64,000 bases of DNA from CAVTYH01 sp963773875 (lineage in GTDB: Bacteria; Planctomycetota; Planctomycetia; Pirellulales; JADZDJ01), in contig CAVZCV010000013.1 of NCBI GenBank assembly GCA_963773875.1, positions 1 through 64,000 on the forward strand, given 5' to 3'. The position numbers and the translations under genes were made by a program. Positions 45,175 to 54,713 of the stretch are shown one piece after another. The notes beneath the pieces are model-generated. The model ran no database searches. It worked only from the letters and a program-made list of their open reading frames with translations, and was not told the origin of the DNA. Every line of letters begins with the position of its first letter. The stretch's first letter is position 1.

Positions 45175-45465
45175 GTAGTGGCACGGTTAGTTGTGCGCTG
45201 GAACCAGCACACGTGTCTGATAATTCCTAGTTGTTCAGCCACGATCGCGATGTTTGCTAAAATCCGTTTTTTGCGGCGGCAAAGCCGAATCGTCGTGGTT
45301 GCCATCGCTCGTCGCCAAACGAATTGCAACTGGCGCTAAATGCTTCGATTGCTAATCGAGAATACTCGCCGCACCAACTTTGCTGCGCCGCGAAGCGAGC
45401 CACTTTCCTCAGCTTCGCGGTGCGGGGCGCCCACTAGCTCAGCCCAATGGACGCATTGATCCCAG
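45175..45465. other. gene-free stretch
   Basis: About 290 nt with no supported gene or RNA, separating the XRE pair from the ABC operon tail. Confidence 0.4.
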
Positions 45466-46380
45466 TCAATTGCTTTCAGGCGTTTTCACGTAGAATTCCC
45501 GTTTAGAAAATATAAACGTCGCCAGCACCGCACATATGAGGCAGCCCAGCAACAAAATGGCCACGCAAGTGCCGAGCTGCGGATGATCAAGCAGCGCCGG
45601 ATCTTGCCTGACGTTGAATTGCCATGCTTCGGCGGCAATGTTTTGTGTTCCCCGCGGCAAGGCGATGGTAAATTCCAGTGATCGGATCGCGATCAATCGG
45701 CTGTAATAGATGACCGTCAAAAGTCGAATACCGAACGGCAAATTCGCCAGTACGCCTTCGATAACCACAATGTACAGAATGCCCACGATCAAACTGCGTT
45801 TGGTTATCAAGCTGAGCAATCCAAACAAAGAGCAATACGCAACCACGGCTAGGCTATGAATGGCGATCGCCTGGAGGCAACGAAGCGGAATCATCTCGAC
45901 TTCTGAACTTCCGCCTAAGTAAATTGCCACGTAACTGAGCGCAGTAAATATTGCTGTCAGTAACACCGCGATGGTTACCGTGGCGAGGAGCTTAACGCTA
46001 TAAATCGCCCATTTGGGAAGCGGGCGAACCAGCAGATAGGTAATGGTTTGCTCTTCTTGTTCGTCCTGGATCATTCCGGAAGCAAAGAGCAATGCGACCA
46101 GCGGCAGAATCGCTTGAGGAATCAACATGAAGACGAGGATGAATTCCAATCCAGCGCTAGGCACTTTGGAAGAGGTGGCGCGCAGGAGAGTTGCCAGCCC
46201 CGCCGGCAAGATGAACAACGCCCCAACGACCATCCACCGCTTGCCATGCAGATACTGTCGCAAGGTTAAAGCGTACAGTGCCCACAGTGCAGCCAGAACA
46301 AAACCCGTGCCGCGCTCGCGGTATTCAGCAGGAGGTCGTGAATTCTGTTCACCCTCGCTAACCAAACTTACCGAACTCAT
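45466..46380 (-). CDS. ABC-2-type transporter permease
   Basis: A 304-aa membrane protein with six main hydrophobic spans: about 28-45, 55-70, 76-105, 133-160 (VTIAVLLTAIFTALSYVAIY), 172-215 and 275-296 (CVAILLLGCLICAVLATFIF). The pattern QDEQEEQTITYLLVRPLPKW in the first cytoplasmic loop is typical of ABC-2 permeases. It forms an inner-membrane channel with the ATPase encoded just upstream; ATG and stop overlap (46377-46380), so they are coupled. Substrate unknown. Confidence 0.8.
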   Translation of the reverse strand: MSSVSLVSEGEQNSRPPAEYRERGTGFVLAALWALYALTLRQYLHGKRWMVVGALFILPAGLATLLRATSSKVPSAGLEFILVFMLIPQAILPLVALLFASGMIQDEQEEQTITYLLVRPLPKWAIYSVKLLATVTIAVLLTAIFTALSYVAIYLGGSSEVEMIPLRCLQAIAIHSLAVVAYCSLFGLLSLITKRSLIVGILYIVVIEGVLANLPFGIRLLTVIYYSRLIAIRSLEFTIALPRGTQNIAAEAWQFNVRQDPALLDHPQLGTCVAILLLGCLICAVLATFIFSKREFYVKTPESN

Positions 46381-47303
46381 TTGCTCACCAGGTATTTGAA
46401 GACGGCTTCGAGACTGTCGTCATCGGAGTACACCTCGCGGATCGCCAGCCCATCCGATAAGGCCAGGTCCGGCAAGCTCGCATAAAACGCATCTGGACAG
46501 CGAGTTTCCACCATCAAGCCCGCTTCTCTCGGCAGTACCTTTACGCCTTCCACGTCATCGCGCTGCACCAGGCGACCGGCTAATTTGCGGTACTCATCGC
46601 AAATCAACACGATGTGATGCGGATGGTTGTCGATCAGATCGCGAATCTGTCGGACCTGACCTTCCGCTACCAACCGGCCGTGGTTCAAGAGGGCGATGTT
46701 TGGCGTGAGAGATTGAACCTCGTGCAACACATGGCTTGAAACAAGCACACTCTTTCCGTCGCTACCCAACCGACCGATAATGTCCATCAGGTCGCGCCGG
46801 GCCACCGGGTCAGTTCCCGTAAGCGGCTCATCGAGAAAAAGCACTTCCGGGTTGTGAACAAGAGCTTGCGCGAGTTTCGTACGTTGCCGCATGCCTTTGG
46901 AGTAGCCACGGATCGCGCGGTTTCGGTGCGGTGTCATGCCAACGGCCTCCAGCGTTCGCTGCGCCGCATCACGCGCCGCAGAACGGCGTAACCCGCTTAA
47001 GCGCGCACAAGTTTGCACGAAGTCGAAACCCGTCATCCACTCGTAGAATGCGTCTTGTTCGGGGCACAAACCGATAAAGCGGTTCAAGGAAGGATTGTTC
47101 CAGGCGTTCTGACCCAGCACCTGCACGGTGCCCTGGCTGGGATATAGCTGACCTGTCGCCAGCTGCAACAGCGTCGACTTACCGGCCCCATTTGGTCCCA
47201 GCAACCCAGTTACGCCGGCCGGAATGCGCAGTGTCAGCTTGTTGATTCCGATGACGTTACCGTACCACTTGGAAACCTCGTGGAACGAAACGATCGGCTT
47301 CAT
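46377..47303 (-). CDS. ABC transporter ATP-binding protein
   Basis: 308 aa from ATG 47303, which overlaps the stop of the upstream permease. Walker A LLGPNGAGKSTLL, Q-loop PEQDAFY, signature GYSKGMRQR, Walker B VLFLDEPLTG and switch His in VSSHVLHEV are all present. The C-terminal 80 residues form the extra domain usual in ABC-2 exporters. It powers export together with one or both permeases of this operon. Confidence 0.88.
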   Translation of the reverse strand: MKPIVSFHEVSKWYGNVIGINKLTLRIPAGVTGLLGPNGAGKSTLLQLATGQLYPSQGTVQVLGQNAWNNPSLNRFIGLCPEQDAFYEWMTGFDFVQTCARLSGLRRSAARDAAQRTLEAVGMTPHRNRAIRGYSKGMRQRTKLAQALVHNPEVLFLDEPLTGTDPVARRDLMDIIGRLGSDGKSVLVSSHVLHEVQSLTPNIALLNHGRLVAEGQVRQIRDLIDNHPHHIVLICDEYRKLAGRLVQRDDVEGVKVLPREAGLMVETRCPDAFYASLPDLALSDGLAIREVYSDDDSLEAVFKYLVSK

Positions 47304-48374
47304 TTCAGCCGATCCAGTGTTTTGACTTGGAGGTTCAAGATGCATGCGGAAAGTCCAAACAGCAGCGTGAGCACGGCGGCCGACCAGTACCAGGGAAATT
47401 GCGGCCCCACGAAGTTTGATAAAAAACGCAAACGTTCGCGCAGGCGCACGATTGGCTAATTCTTTCCCAACAGGAATCGGTGCCGAGCAAATATTGCCCA
47501 ACGCGCGACAGATTGGCGGTGTATGAAACCAGGGGCCGCCAGTTGGTTTTCGACGCTTCCATCTCTTCGGTTAGCAGTTCCTCGGCGGATCGATCCAATC
47601 GCGAAGCGCCATTATTGCTGTAAAACTTACGGGCTCGCTGTTGATGATCAACCGCGTCGAGGATGGTGGCCACAATTCCGCTGACCATTAATACAGCGAG
47701 CCAGAAGAGTGCCACGTAGCGCGAATTTCGCGACAGCGACGAGAGTGCCAAGATTAGCAGACCGGCGGACAGGGAAATTACGACTCCATACGCTACGCTG
47801 GCCAGCAGAACTCGATATGTATCGCGAATAATGGTTAGATCGAGACTGAACAACAACCCCAGCACATAGGCAATGATCGAGGGCACAATGACGATCAGTC
47901 CGAGGAATACGGTGATGACGCCGAGTTTTCCCAGGAAATAATCAATCCGCCGTAAGGGCCGGGAAAAATATAGCGGCAGCGCGTTGAAGCGCAGGTCTTG
48001 GCTAATGAGGTTCGGGCCGACGAGCAACACCAATAGCATCGAAAACCGCAATTCGGTTAGCAGGAAGTAGTGGTAGCAAATCGTCCAGACTTCAACCCGA
48101 TAGTGGCGCGGGTCCTGCACAACCTCGTTCCCGAAGAGCCGTTGCAAGAATCCCAGGAAAGGCACCATGAGATCGGAATTTCGTTCCACCAAGCCCCACA
48201 CACATAGCATTGCGACCAGTGCCAGCGCGGGCAGCCAAGCCACCAATAAGACGATTCGCATGTACCGGTTTTTGAAGCCGATGCGCACGCCTTGCCGTGT
48301 AATCGCCAGCCAGCACCGACGTGGCCCGATAACTTGCCGGTCCAATGTTGATAACCTTGATCGAAGATCGGCAT
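47300..48374 (-). CDS. ABC-2-type transporter permease (two frame breaks)
   Basis: The ATG at 48374 shares a base with the stop of the upstream ATPase gene (TAATG). It reads MPIFDQGYQHWTGKLSGH, breaks near 48320, then WLAITRQGVRIGFKNRYMRI and six membrane spans (LLVLLVGPNLISQDL, VITVFLGLIVIVPSIIAYVL, GVVISLSAGLLILALSSL). It breaks again near 47454 and one frame over ends WYWSAAVLTLLFGLSACIL and NLQVKTLDRLK, stopping at 47300 in an ATGA overlap with the next gene. The fact that both overlaps are restored only after correcting the frames argues that the breaks are artefacts. About 358 aa. Confidence 0.78.
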
Positions 48375-49281
48375 TAATGTTGCTCCACTGCTTTCAGGAA
48401 CACCTCTTCCAGAGAGCTGCGCTGCGGCCGCAGATAGCGGATTTGCTGCCCTAGTTGCTGGGCGACCTCCCACAGCAGTTGTGGTGAGGCCGGCTCGGGA
48501 AGCTGCACCAATATCAAATCGTCACGTGCCGACGCATCACATCCGAGCGAAACTAATTTTGCCAGGAAGGAAACAGGTTCGCCCTTGAGACGCACTTCGA
48601 AGCAGCCATTGTGAACTTGTTTTAGCTGCTGAATCTTGCCTTCGATGAGGACCTTGCCGCTTCCCAGCACGACAATGTACTCGCACACGGCTTCAACGTC
48701 CGGCAAAAGGTGGCTGGAAAACAGCAGACTCATCCCCTTATTGCGGGCCAAATCGCGACAAGTTCGAGCATCTCTTCGCGACCCGCCGGGTCCATGCCGT
48801 TGGTCGGTTCGTCGAGGATCAATAGCTTCGGATCATGGACAATGGCCGCCGCGAGCTTGAGCCGCTGCTTCATGCCGGTCGAATACGATTCCACATTCCG
48901 ATAGCGAGCTTCTCCCAGCCCCACATAATTAAGCACTTCATGCGCCCGTTGGAGCGCATCTTTCCTGGACATGCCAACCAGTTCTCCGGCATACCCTACG
49001 AACTCGACGCCGACTACCTGCGGAAACAAACACTCGTCCTCCGGCGCAAATCCCACAGTCGTTCGAATATCGAGCTGCCGCTGGCGAAAATCCATCCCCA
49101 GGATTTCACCCTGGCCCTGGTCGACGGAAATCAGTCCCAGCAGCGTGCGGATCATGGTCGTCTTACCTGATCCATTCGGGCCCAAAAGGCCGATCGCACC
49201 CGTCGGAACGCTTACCGAAAGGTGATTGAGCGCCGTAATCGCGCCATAGGTTTTGGTGATGTCGCGAAGCTCAAATAGCAT
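48374..49281 (-). CDS. ABC transporter ATP-binding protein (frameshifted)
   Basis: First gene of the operon. Walker A LLGPNGSGKTTMI, Q-loop EDECLF, signature SYSTGMKQRLK and Walker B LLILDEPTNGMDP lie before a break near 48755, where the frame should read LVRDLARNKGMSLL; the switch SSHLLPDVEAVC and the C-terminal domain follow in the second frame. Rejoined it is about 302 aa. Presumably pairs with the adjoining permease; the operon has the order ATPase-permease-ATPase-permease. Confidence 0.8.
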
Positions 49282-49463
49282 TTGAGGTTTGCCCCGGGTT
49301 CGAACCCTTTGGGGAGTGACGATAGCCTATTCGCTGTCGACACGCAAATCTTTGAGGCGATTCGCTTCAGATGCCGCATCGTTGGTGTTAGGCAAAGTCG
49401 AACCCATGAGCATCTAATTTGGGCTCGCAACCATGGCCGAAGTGCAAAGCGGGTGACATGAAC

Positions 49464-51296
49464 TCATTCGGCGAGCTGGTCTAGGTCTTCCCAGCGCACA
49501 TATGCGCTAGTTAATTGGTTTTCCAATTGCCTTAATCGAGCTGCTCCTTCGGCGATGCTTTGACCCGATTGACGATAGTACTGCGGCTGTGTCATTTCGA
49601 CATGCAAGGCGGCAATATCGGATTCGAGCTGCTCGATTAACGCCGGGAGCGAATTACGTTCTTGCCGCTCCTTAAACGACGGACGGCGCTTGCGGTTGTC
49701 ATCTGCTATTATCTGCTTGGACGACTCTTGGGAGGTCACCCGCTGTGGCGAACGGAAAGATTTCGCGATGCTTCGCGATTTCAATGGCGGGAAGTTGGTG
49801 GATCGAGCCGCGCGCTGCCTAAGCCAGTCGTCATAACCGCCCACGTATTCGCGCACGCCAGCGTCTTCAAACACAATCGTGCTAGTGACGACATTATTGA
49901 GAAATGTTCGATCGTGGCTGACCAGTAGCACGGTCCCTTCGAACTGCACAAGCCTTTCTTCCAGCAGTTCCAGCGTTTCGGCATCCAAATCGTTCGTGGG
50001 TTCGTCGAGCACAATCACATTGGCCGGTTTCGCGAACAGCTTTGCCAGCAAAACGCGGTTGCGCTCGCCGCCCGAAAGAAACCGAACTGGCGTGCGGGCA
50101 CGTTCGGAGCTGAACAAGAAATCTTGTAGGTAGCCGATAATGTGCCGCGGTCGGCCGTTGATCTCGACCGATTCGTATCCGTCGTCGACGTTTTCCTGCA
50201 CCGAGCGTTCTTCATGAAGCTGCTGGCGTAGCTGATCGAAATAGGCAATTTGCAAATTGGTACCTAATCGCACGCTGCCCAACTCCGGTGGCAATTGGCC
50301 GAGCAGCACCCGAAGCAACGTGGTTTTTCCCGCGCCGTTGCGTCCCATGATGCCGATTTTATCGCCGCGCATGATGTTGCAGGAGAAATCTCGAAAGACC
50401 TGCTTATCGCCGTAGGAAAATCCGATTGCATCGGCCGAGGCAACCAGCATTCCGCTGCGCTGTGACTCTTGAATTTCGAGCTGAACTTTTGCCGTGGGCG
50501 CCTGACGTTGGCTGCGCGCCAACGCATTTGCTCCAGTGCCCGGACGCGTCCTTCATTCCGAGTGCGCCGTGCCTTGATGCCTCGCCGAATCCACACTTCC
50601 TCTTCGGCCAGTCGCTTATCGAACAGAGCGTTTTGCTTTTCTTCGGCGGCCAGGGCATCGACCTTACGGACACGAAAAGTTTCATAATCACAAGACCAAT
50701 CGAATAGTCGGCCACGATCGATTTCCAAAATGCGTGTGGCCAGTCTTTGCAAAAATCTGCGATCATGGGTGACGAAGATTAAGGTTGCCCGGCAACGCGC
50801 TCAGAAACTCCTCCAGCCAAGCAATGGAGTCTAAGTCGAGGTGATTCGTTGGCTCGTCCAGCAGCAGCACATCGGGACTGGTAACCAACGATCGCGCCAA
50901 TAGCACACGGCGTTTCAGCCCCGAAGAGAGTGATTCGATGTCGACGTCTGCCGGCAGATCCATGCTGGAAAGCAAACGCAGGGCCCGCTGTTCAAGTTGC
51001 CAGTCGGCTTCCTGCTCTTTTTTTGAGCCGCTGACCACAATATCGATTATCCGGCCGGTAAGGTTTTCTGGAACTTCTTGAGGGAGCAGAGAAATTGTGA
51101 TGCCCGGCGAGTAGTTAACTTGGCCGGAATCTGGCTCGATATCGCCGCTAAGAATGCGCATGAACGTGGTCTTGCCGGCGCCATTGCGGCCCAGCAAACC
51201 GATGCGTTGACCGGCCTCGATCTGACAGGAAACATTATCCAGCAGCAGCGGACCGCGAAATCCGATGCGCAGTTCATTGACGCTGATTAGAGCCAT
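49464..51296 (-). CDS. uup: ABC-F ATPase, Uup type (two frame breaks)
   Basis: ATG 51296 gives ALISVNELRIGFRGPLLLDN, Walker A LLGRNGAGKTTFM, signature SSGLKRRVLLA and Walker B VLLLDEPTNHLDL. A break near 50785 restores TLIFVTHDRRFLQRLATRIL; the linker helices (EEEVWIRRGIKARRTRNEGR) follow. A second break near 50518 leads to the second ATPase: GIMGRNGAGKTTLL, LSGGERNRVLLAK, VIVLDEPTNDLDAE. The C-terminal coiled coil (LPALIEQLESDIAALHVEM) is the Uup DNA-binding tail. About 611 aa rejoined, usual for Uup. A soluble, ribosome- and DNA-associated factor, not a transporter. Confidence 0.85.
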
Positions 51297-51472
51297 CGTA
51301 ACAACGGGCCAACCTTGCTTTGGGCGGAGGAATTCCAAACCTTACCGGTGTTATATTCTGAAACTGAGAGTGTTAGTCAATAACGCCGCGATAGGATCAG
51401 GCGATAGTTTTCGCCAGTTTCACGGCATTGCTGAATCGTTCTCGGTGTTGATCTAAATACAGTGAGGTGAAG

Positions 51473-51812
51473 ATGGACATAATTCCTTCTGGAATGACTA
51501 CTACAGCCTTCGCGCATAGATGGGTTTCGCATCGCTCAGAACCTCGGCGTCGTGCGCGGAATCCAAGTCCGCACGCGTTCGATCGTCGGAACCTTTCTTG
51601 GAGGTTTGCAAACCTTCATCGGCGGCCGCAATGTGATGTTTACGCAGCTGGCCGAACGCACGCGGCGTGAGGCCTTTGAGATGATGTTGGCACACGCTGC
51701 GGAAATGGGAGCCAATGCCGTCGTGGCCGTGCGCTACGATGCCACGGGATCGGGCGCGATTACGGAAGTCCTATGTTATGGGACGGCGGTCGTCGTCAAA
51801 CCGAACGGCTAA
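51473..51812 (+). CDS. YbjQ-family protein (DUF74), frameshifted
   Basis: GAGG lies 6 nt before the ATG at 51473 (MDIIPSGMTTTAFAHR). The frame breaks near 51523, then GFRIAQNLGVVRGIQVRTRS in one frame, with VGTFLGGLQTFIGGRN, AFEMMLAHAAEMGANAVVAV, RYDATG and VLCYGTAVVV. Rejoined it is about 112 aa and matches YbjQ/DUF74, a pentameric putative heavy-metal-binding family with no firm function. It is convergent with the PQQ-propeller gene. Confidence 0.78.
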
Positions 51813-51825
51813 ATTCGTGAGAGCG

Positions 51826-53095
51826 TTAGCGGCCAACTTGCACTACGACAAGTGAATGCTCATCACGGACAAACAATCTCCCCTCCGCCAGGGCCGGCAG
51901 TGCTTGAACGGTGCTGCCCTCTGGAAAGATCCTCGCGGTAGCCAATTGCTCGTATCGCACTGGGTTGGCTTTGGCCAGCACCAATTCGCCGGACGTCTTT
52001 TGAATTAACAGCTTATCACCGACGGCGATGAGATTACCCGTTCCGAAATCGGGCTGGCTCCAGCGCACGGCGCCGGTCGCCAAATCAATGCTGCGCAGTT
52101 CCGCCACGCCCAGGTCTTGGCGCCCATCGATGCCGTACAGACAAGTATCTTGAACAATCGGGGTCGTGTATTGGCTGGAAAGGGCTTCATCTTTCTCCCA
52201 AAGAATCTTCGCTCCTGCGGAGCTGATTTGTGCGAGCCAAGCGCCAACTCCGTAACTGGCCGTCACAAACAAACGGTCCCCCCTTATCACAGGATTGGCT
52301 GCATTCACGGTTGGACCGCGCATCCCAAAGGGAAATCGAAACCTCTCGGCGCCGCTGCGCGGATCGACCGAGACGACATTCATTCGCGTTACAAAGATCA
52401 CGTGCCGCTCATTGTCGATCGTGGTAGCGACCGGTGACGAGTAACTGGCTAACTCGTCCGTCTGATGCCACTGCGTTTTGCCGGTATTGCGGTCAAGCGC
52501 GACAATTCCATAGCCTGATTTACCACCGACGTTGACCAGTAGAGTGTCACCCTCCAGGATCGGGCTGCTACCGGCGCCAAAGTAGCCGGTCGGGGCGTTG
52601 CACTCTTTATATAGATCTCGGCTCCACAACTCCTGACCATTGGCTAATGACATTGCGCAAGTCGCCATCTGCGCCGAACAAGTAAACGCGGTCATGATCA
52701 ACGAGCGGCGTGCAACGTGGGCCATTATCTGGAGCAATCGTGCTGTCATAGCGGGTCGGAAAGGATTTTTTCCACTGCGGTTTGCCGCTCGTAGCGTCGA
52801 GTCGCTCGACGATCGCCTGATCCCCGAGACGGTGGAACAGAATGCAAGCGTCGCCGACCACGGCCACGCCGGCATAACCACTTCCTACGTCGCGGCGCCA
52901 AATCGTTTTGGGCCCGGCTGTAGGCCACGACTCGGCCAAAGTCTCATTCTCTGCCCGGCCGTTCCGCGCGGGTCCCAGAATCTGTGGCCAATCGCCGGCT
53001 AGAATTGAGGCGGCCGGCGACCCGATAGCCATACCGATAGCAATCGCTACGACCGCGCCAGGCATGCGACTTTGGATACAGCGGAGGCAATACAT
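51826..53095 (-). CDS. exported PQQ-type beta-propeller protein (frameshifted)
   Basis: A signal segment (PGAVVAIAIGMAIGSPAASI) precedes DWPQILGPARNGRAENETLA, the standard opening of planctomycete PQQ-propeller proteins. Blades repeat the pattern 'G....V.LD..TGK..W' (ERLDATSGKPQWKK, IVALDRNTGKTQWHQ, VSVDPRSGAERFRF, RSIDLATGAVRWSQ). A break near 52653 restores GDLR.AMSLANGQELWSRDL. About 423 aa. No catalytic residues for a dehydrogenase are evident, so it is likely a BamB-like scaffold or a repeat protein. The start is uncertain: 53095 chosen, 53311 and 53065 possible. Confidence 0.75.
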
Positions 53096-53410
53096 GCAGG
53101 TAACACCAAATGGAAGAGCAGTGAGATGTGAAAGATTATAGCTGTTAGTCGCCGTCCCCTGATAAGTTTCCCTGTACGCCCGGGGCACGTCGATCGAGCC
53201 CGGCTGGCCATTCAACGAAAACGGACCGTTCGGCTCCGACGTGTCCTTAACGGAAGATGAATCATGATCGAGGTAAGGTCGCGGGGGGATATGAGAATCC
53301 ATACGCTTCATTTTTCTTCATTTCAGCCGTTCGCTTCGGCCCAGGCGACAAAATCTTTCGTGATTTGATCCCAGGTCAGCGCCACCAGCGGCGTCGTCGT
53401 GTCTAGGCTG

Positions 53411-53706
53411 TCCAGTATGCGTTCTTTCTAATTCCGTTGACAATTGGGGGGTTTCTGTCTTGGTGGCAGCACAGCGCCTGGTTCGCGATTGTCGGGTTTC
53501 TCCTCGGCTGGCTGATTTCGAAAGCCCCAAAAGTGGCCAAACAGTGGGACGATACATTGGCATGCGCGGACCCGGGCTGTTTTGGGTTGTACCCCTCATC
53601 GATTCTGTGGCCGCTTGGATCGATCATTACCACCAACTTTGCTGCGGAGGCGCCGATTAAACGTATGGCCAATCAAGACAATTCAAACGAACCTGACATC
53701 CGATAG
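53411..53706 (+). pseudogene. band-7/SPFH (stomatin-like) relic
   Basis: Three pieces in two frames make up the front of a stomatin-like protein: a membrane span (AWFAIVGFLLGWLISKAPKV then AKQWDD), GMRGPGLFWVVPLIDSVAAW with IDH, and ITTNFAAEAPIKR. There is no ATG; at least two frame breaks; nothing of the SPFH domain body follows. The front half of a lost gene. A minus-strand frame in the same place ends PLVALTWDQITKDFVAWAEA, perhaps another relic. Confidence 0.55.
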
Positions 53707-53950
53707 GGGCCGTTGATCGACCTCTTTCTCGAACAGAGGTAGATCAACTTTTTCGGATGACGAACCAGCTTATCCGCCAAGAGATTTCTTCACTCGCTTC
53801 AGGCGGGCCGCATGGAACTAAAGTAAATCATCGGTTGCCAGCGGCAGCCCAGCGGGCGCATTGTTGATGTTCTTCAGTGACTTCACGCTGACGCCCTCCT
53901 AAACCTGTGCGTGCAGCGGTCTGCGATACAGTACAGCGTCAGAGCGTCTC

Positions 53951-54078
53951 TTATCCCCTCTCACCTTCGCAGCACGTTTCGCAAATGGTGTGGCAGCAAG
54001 GACACTGAAGCTTGGCTCGGCTTTCGATCAGTTCTCCGCCACAGGACTGGCAAGCGGGGCGAGGCGGTTTCTACTCAC
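53951..54078 (-). CDS. small zinc-ribbon protein (frame break near start)
   Basis: AGGA lies 6 nt before a GTG at 54078 (SRN). After a break near 54065 the frame reads PPRPACQSCGGELIESRAK then LQCPCCHTICETCCEGERG. CxxC, CxxC and CxxCC form a compact zinc ribbon with a hydrophilic tail. It is a recognisable small family found in diverse bacteria; function unknown. It sits between the band-7 relic and the DinB gene on the same strand, 43 nt from DinB. Confidence 0.55.
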
Positions 54079-54120
54079 GCTATTCCTGTTTGCCCACTTC
54101 GAAGTTGATTCCAGGTGTCG

Positions 54121-54672
54121 TCATATTTGCTTCGCCGCCTCCTGCCGAGCAAGTGACATCAACATTGTCTCCGGCAACTTATCGAGGCCGGCCTGACGAA
54201 ACATATTTTGGACTTGGGCCGTGGTGTATTGGGCGTGCGTGCAAACATGCAGCAGTACATCAGATCGTCGGGTCGGTAGTCGTTGCCCCTTGCTGCTTAT
54301 TCTTGTCACCGTTTCATCCAACGACTCGGGCGAGAGGCTTGCCAAATACTCATCCCATCGCGTCTGAAGAGCAGACCATTTGGTCTGTAACTCATTGAAG
54401 GATGTGGCCCCGCCCTCGCCCAACTGATTTCCGGGAATTTGTCCTGGTGCATCTCCCGGGACCAGGGAGTTCTCATTCCCAAGCAACGCCTCTAGCCAAA
54501 CAAACTCCGCACCGTACATGTGCAGTAGTGACTTCCAGATCGAGCCCTGACCAATTTTGAACGACTGTCGAAGTTGCTCGTCGCTCAACCTGGAGGCAGT
54601 AGCGACCAAATTCCGGTTCACCCAGGCCCGGTGCTGGTGTAGTCGCTGAATAAGGCTAACTGGACTGGTCAT
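54121..54672 (-). CDS. DinB-family protein
   Basis: 183 aa from ATG 54672 (AGGAG about 8 nt upstream). Four-helix-bundle pattern: LIQRLHQHRAWVNRNLVATA, LHMYGAEFVWLEALLG and LLHVCTHAQYTTAQVQNMFR. Metal-binding His residues are expected in helix 2 (LLHMYGAE) and near the end (THAQY). DinB proteins act as thiol-dependent or metal-dependent transferases, often with unknown substrate; some are damage-induced. Its stop lies 42 nt from the preceding zinc-ribbon gene. It follows the 693-aa gene by about 40 nt, so they may share a transcript. Confidence 0.78.
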   Translation of the reverse strand: MTSPVSLIQRLHQHRAWVNRNLVATASRLSDEQLRQSFKIGQGSIWKSLLHMYGAEFVWLEALLGNENSLVPGDAPGQIPGNQLGEGGATSFNELQTKWSALQTRWDEYLASLSPESLDETVTRISSKGQRLPTRRSDVLLHVCTHAQYTTAQVQNMFRQAGLDKLPETMLMSLARQEAAKQI

Positions 54673-54713
54673 CGAGTGTGCTCCTGCATTTAATCCCAAA
54701 TTAACGAACCGCC

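Noticed and set aside
49292..49320. GGGTTCGAACCC resembling a tRNA T-arm
   Set aside because: No acceptor stem, anticodon arm or CCA around it, and the loop is too short; it is a chance palindrome.
53324..53430. Minus-strand ending DTTTPLVALTWDQITKDFVA
   Set aside because: Looks like a natural C-terminus, but no upstream gene connects with it; mentioned only with the band-7 relic.
53814..53896. Minus-strand ending KNINNAPAGLPLATDDLL
   Set aside because: Protein-like tail without body or start; insufficient evidence for a gene.
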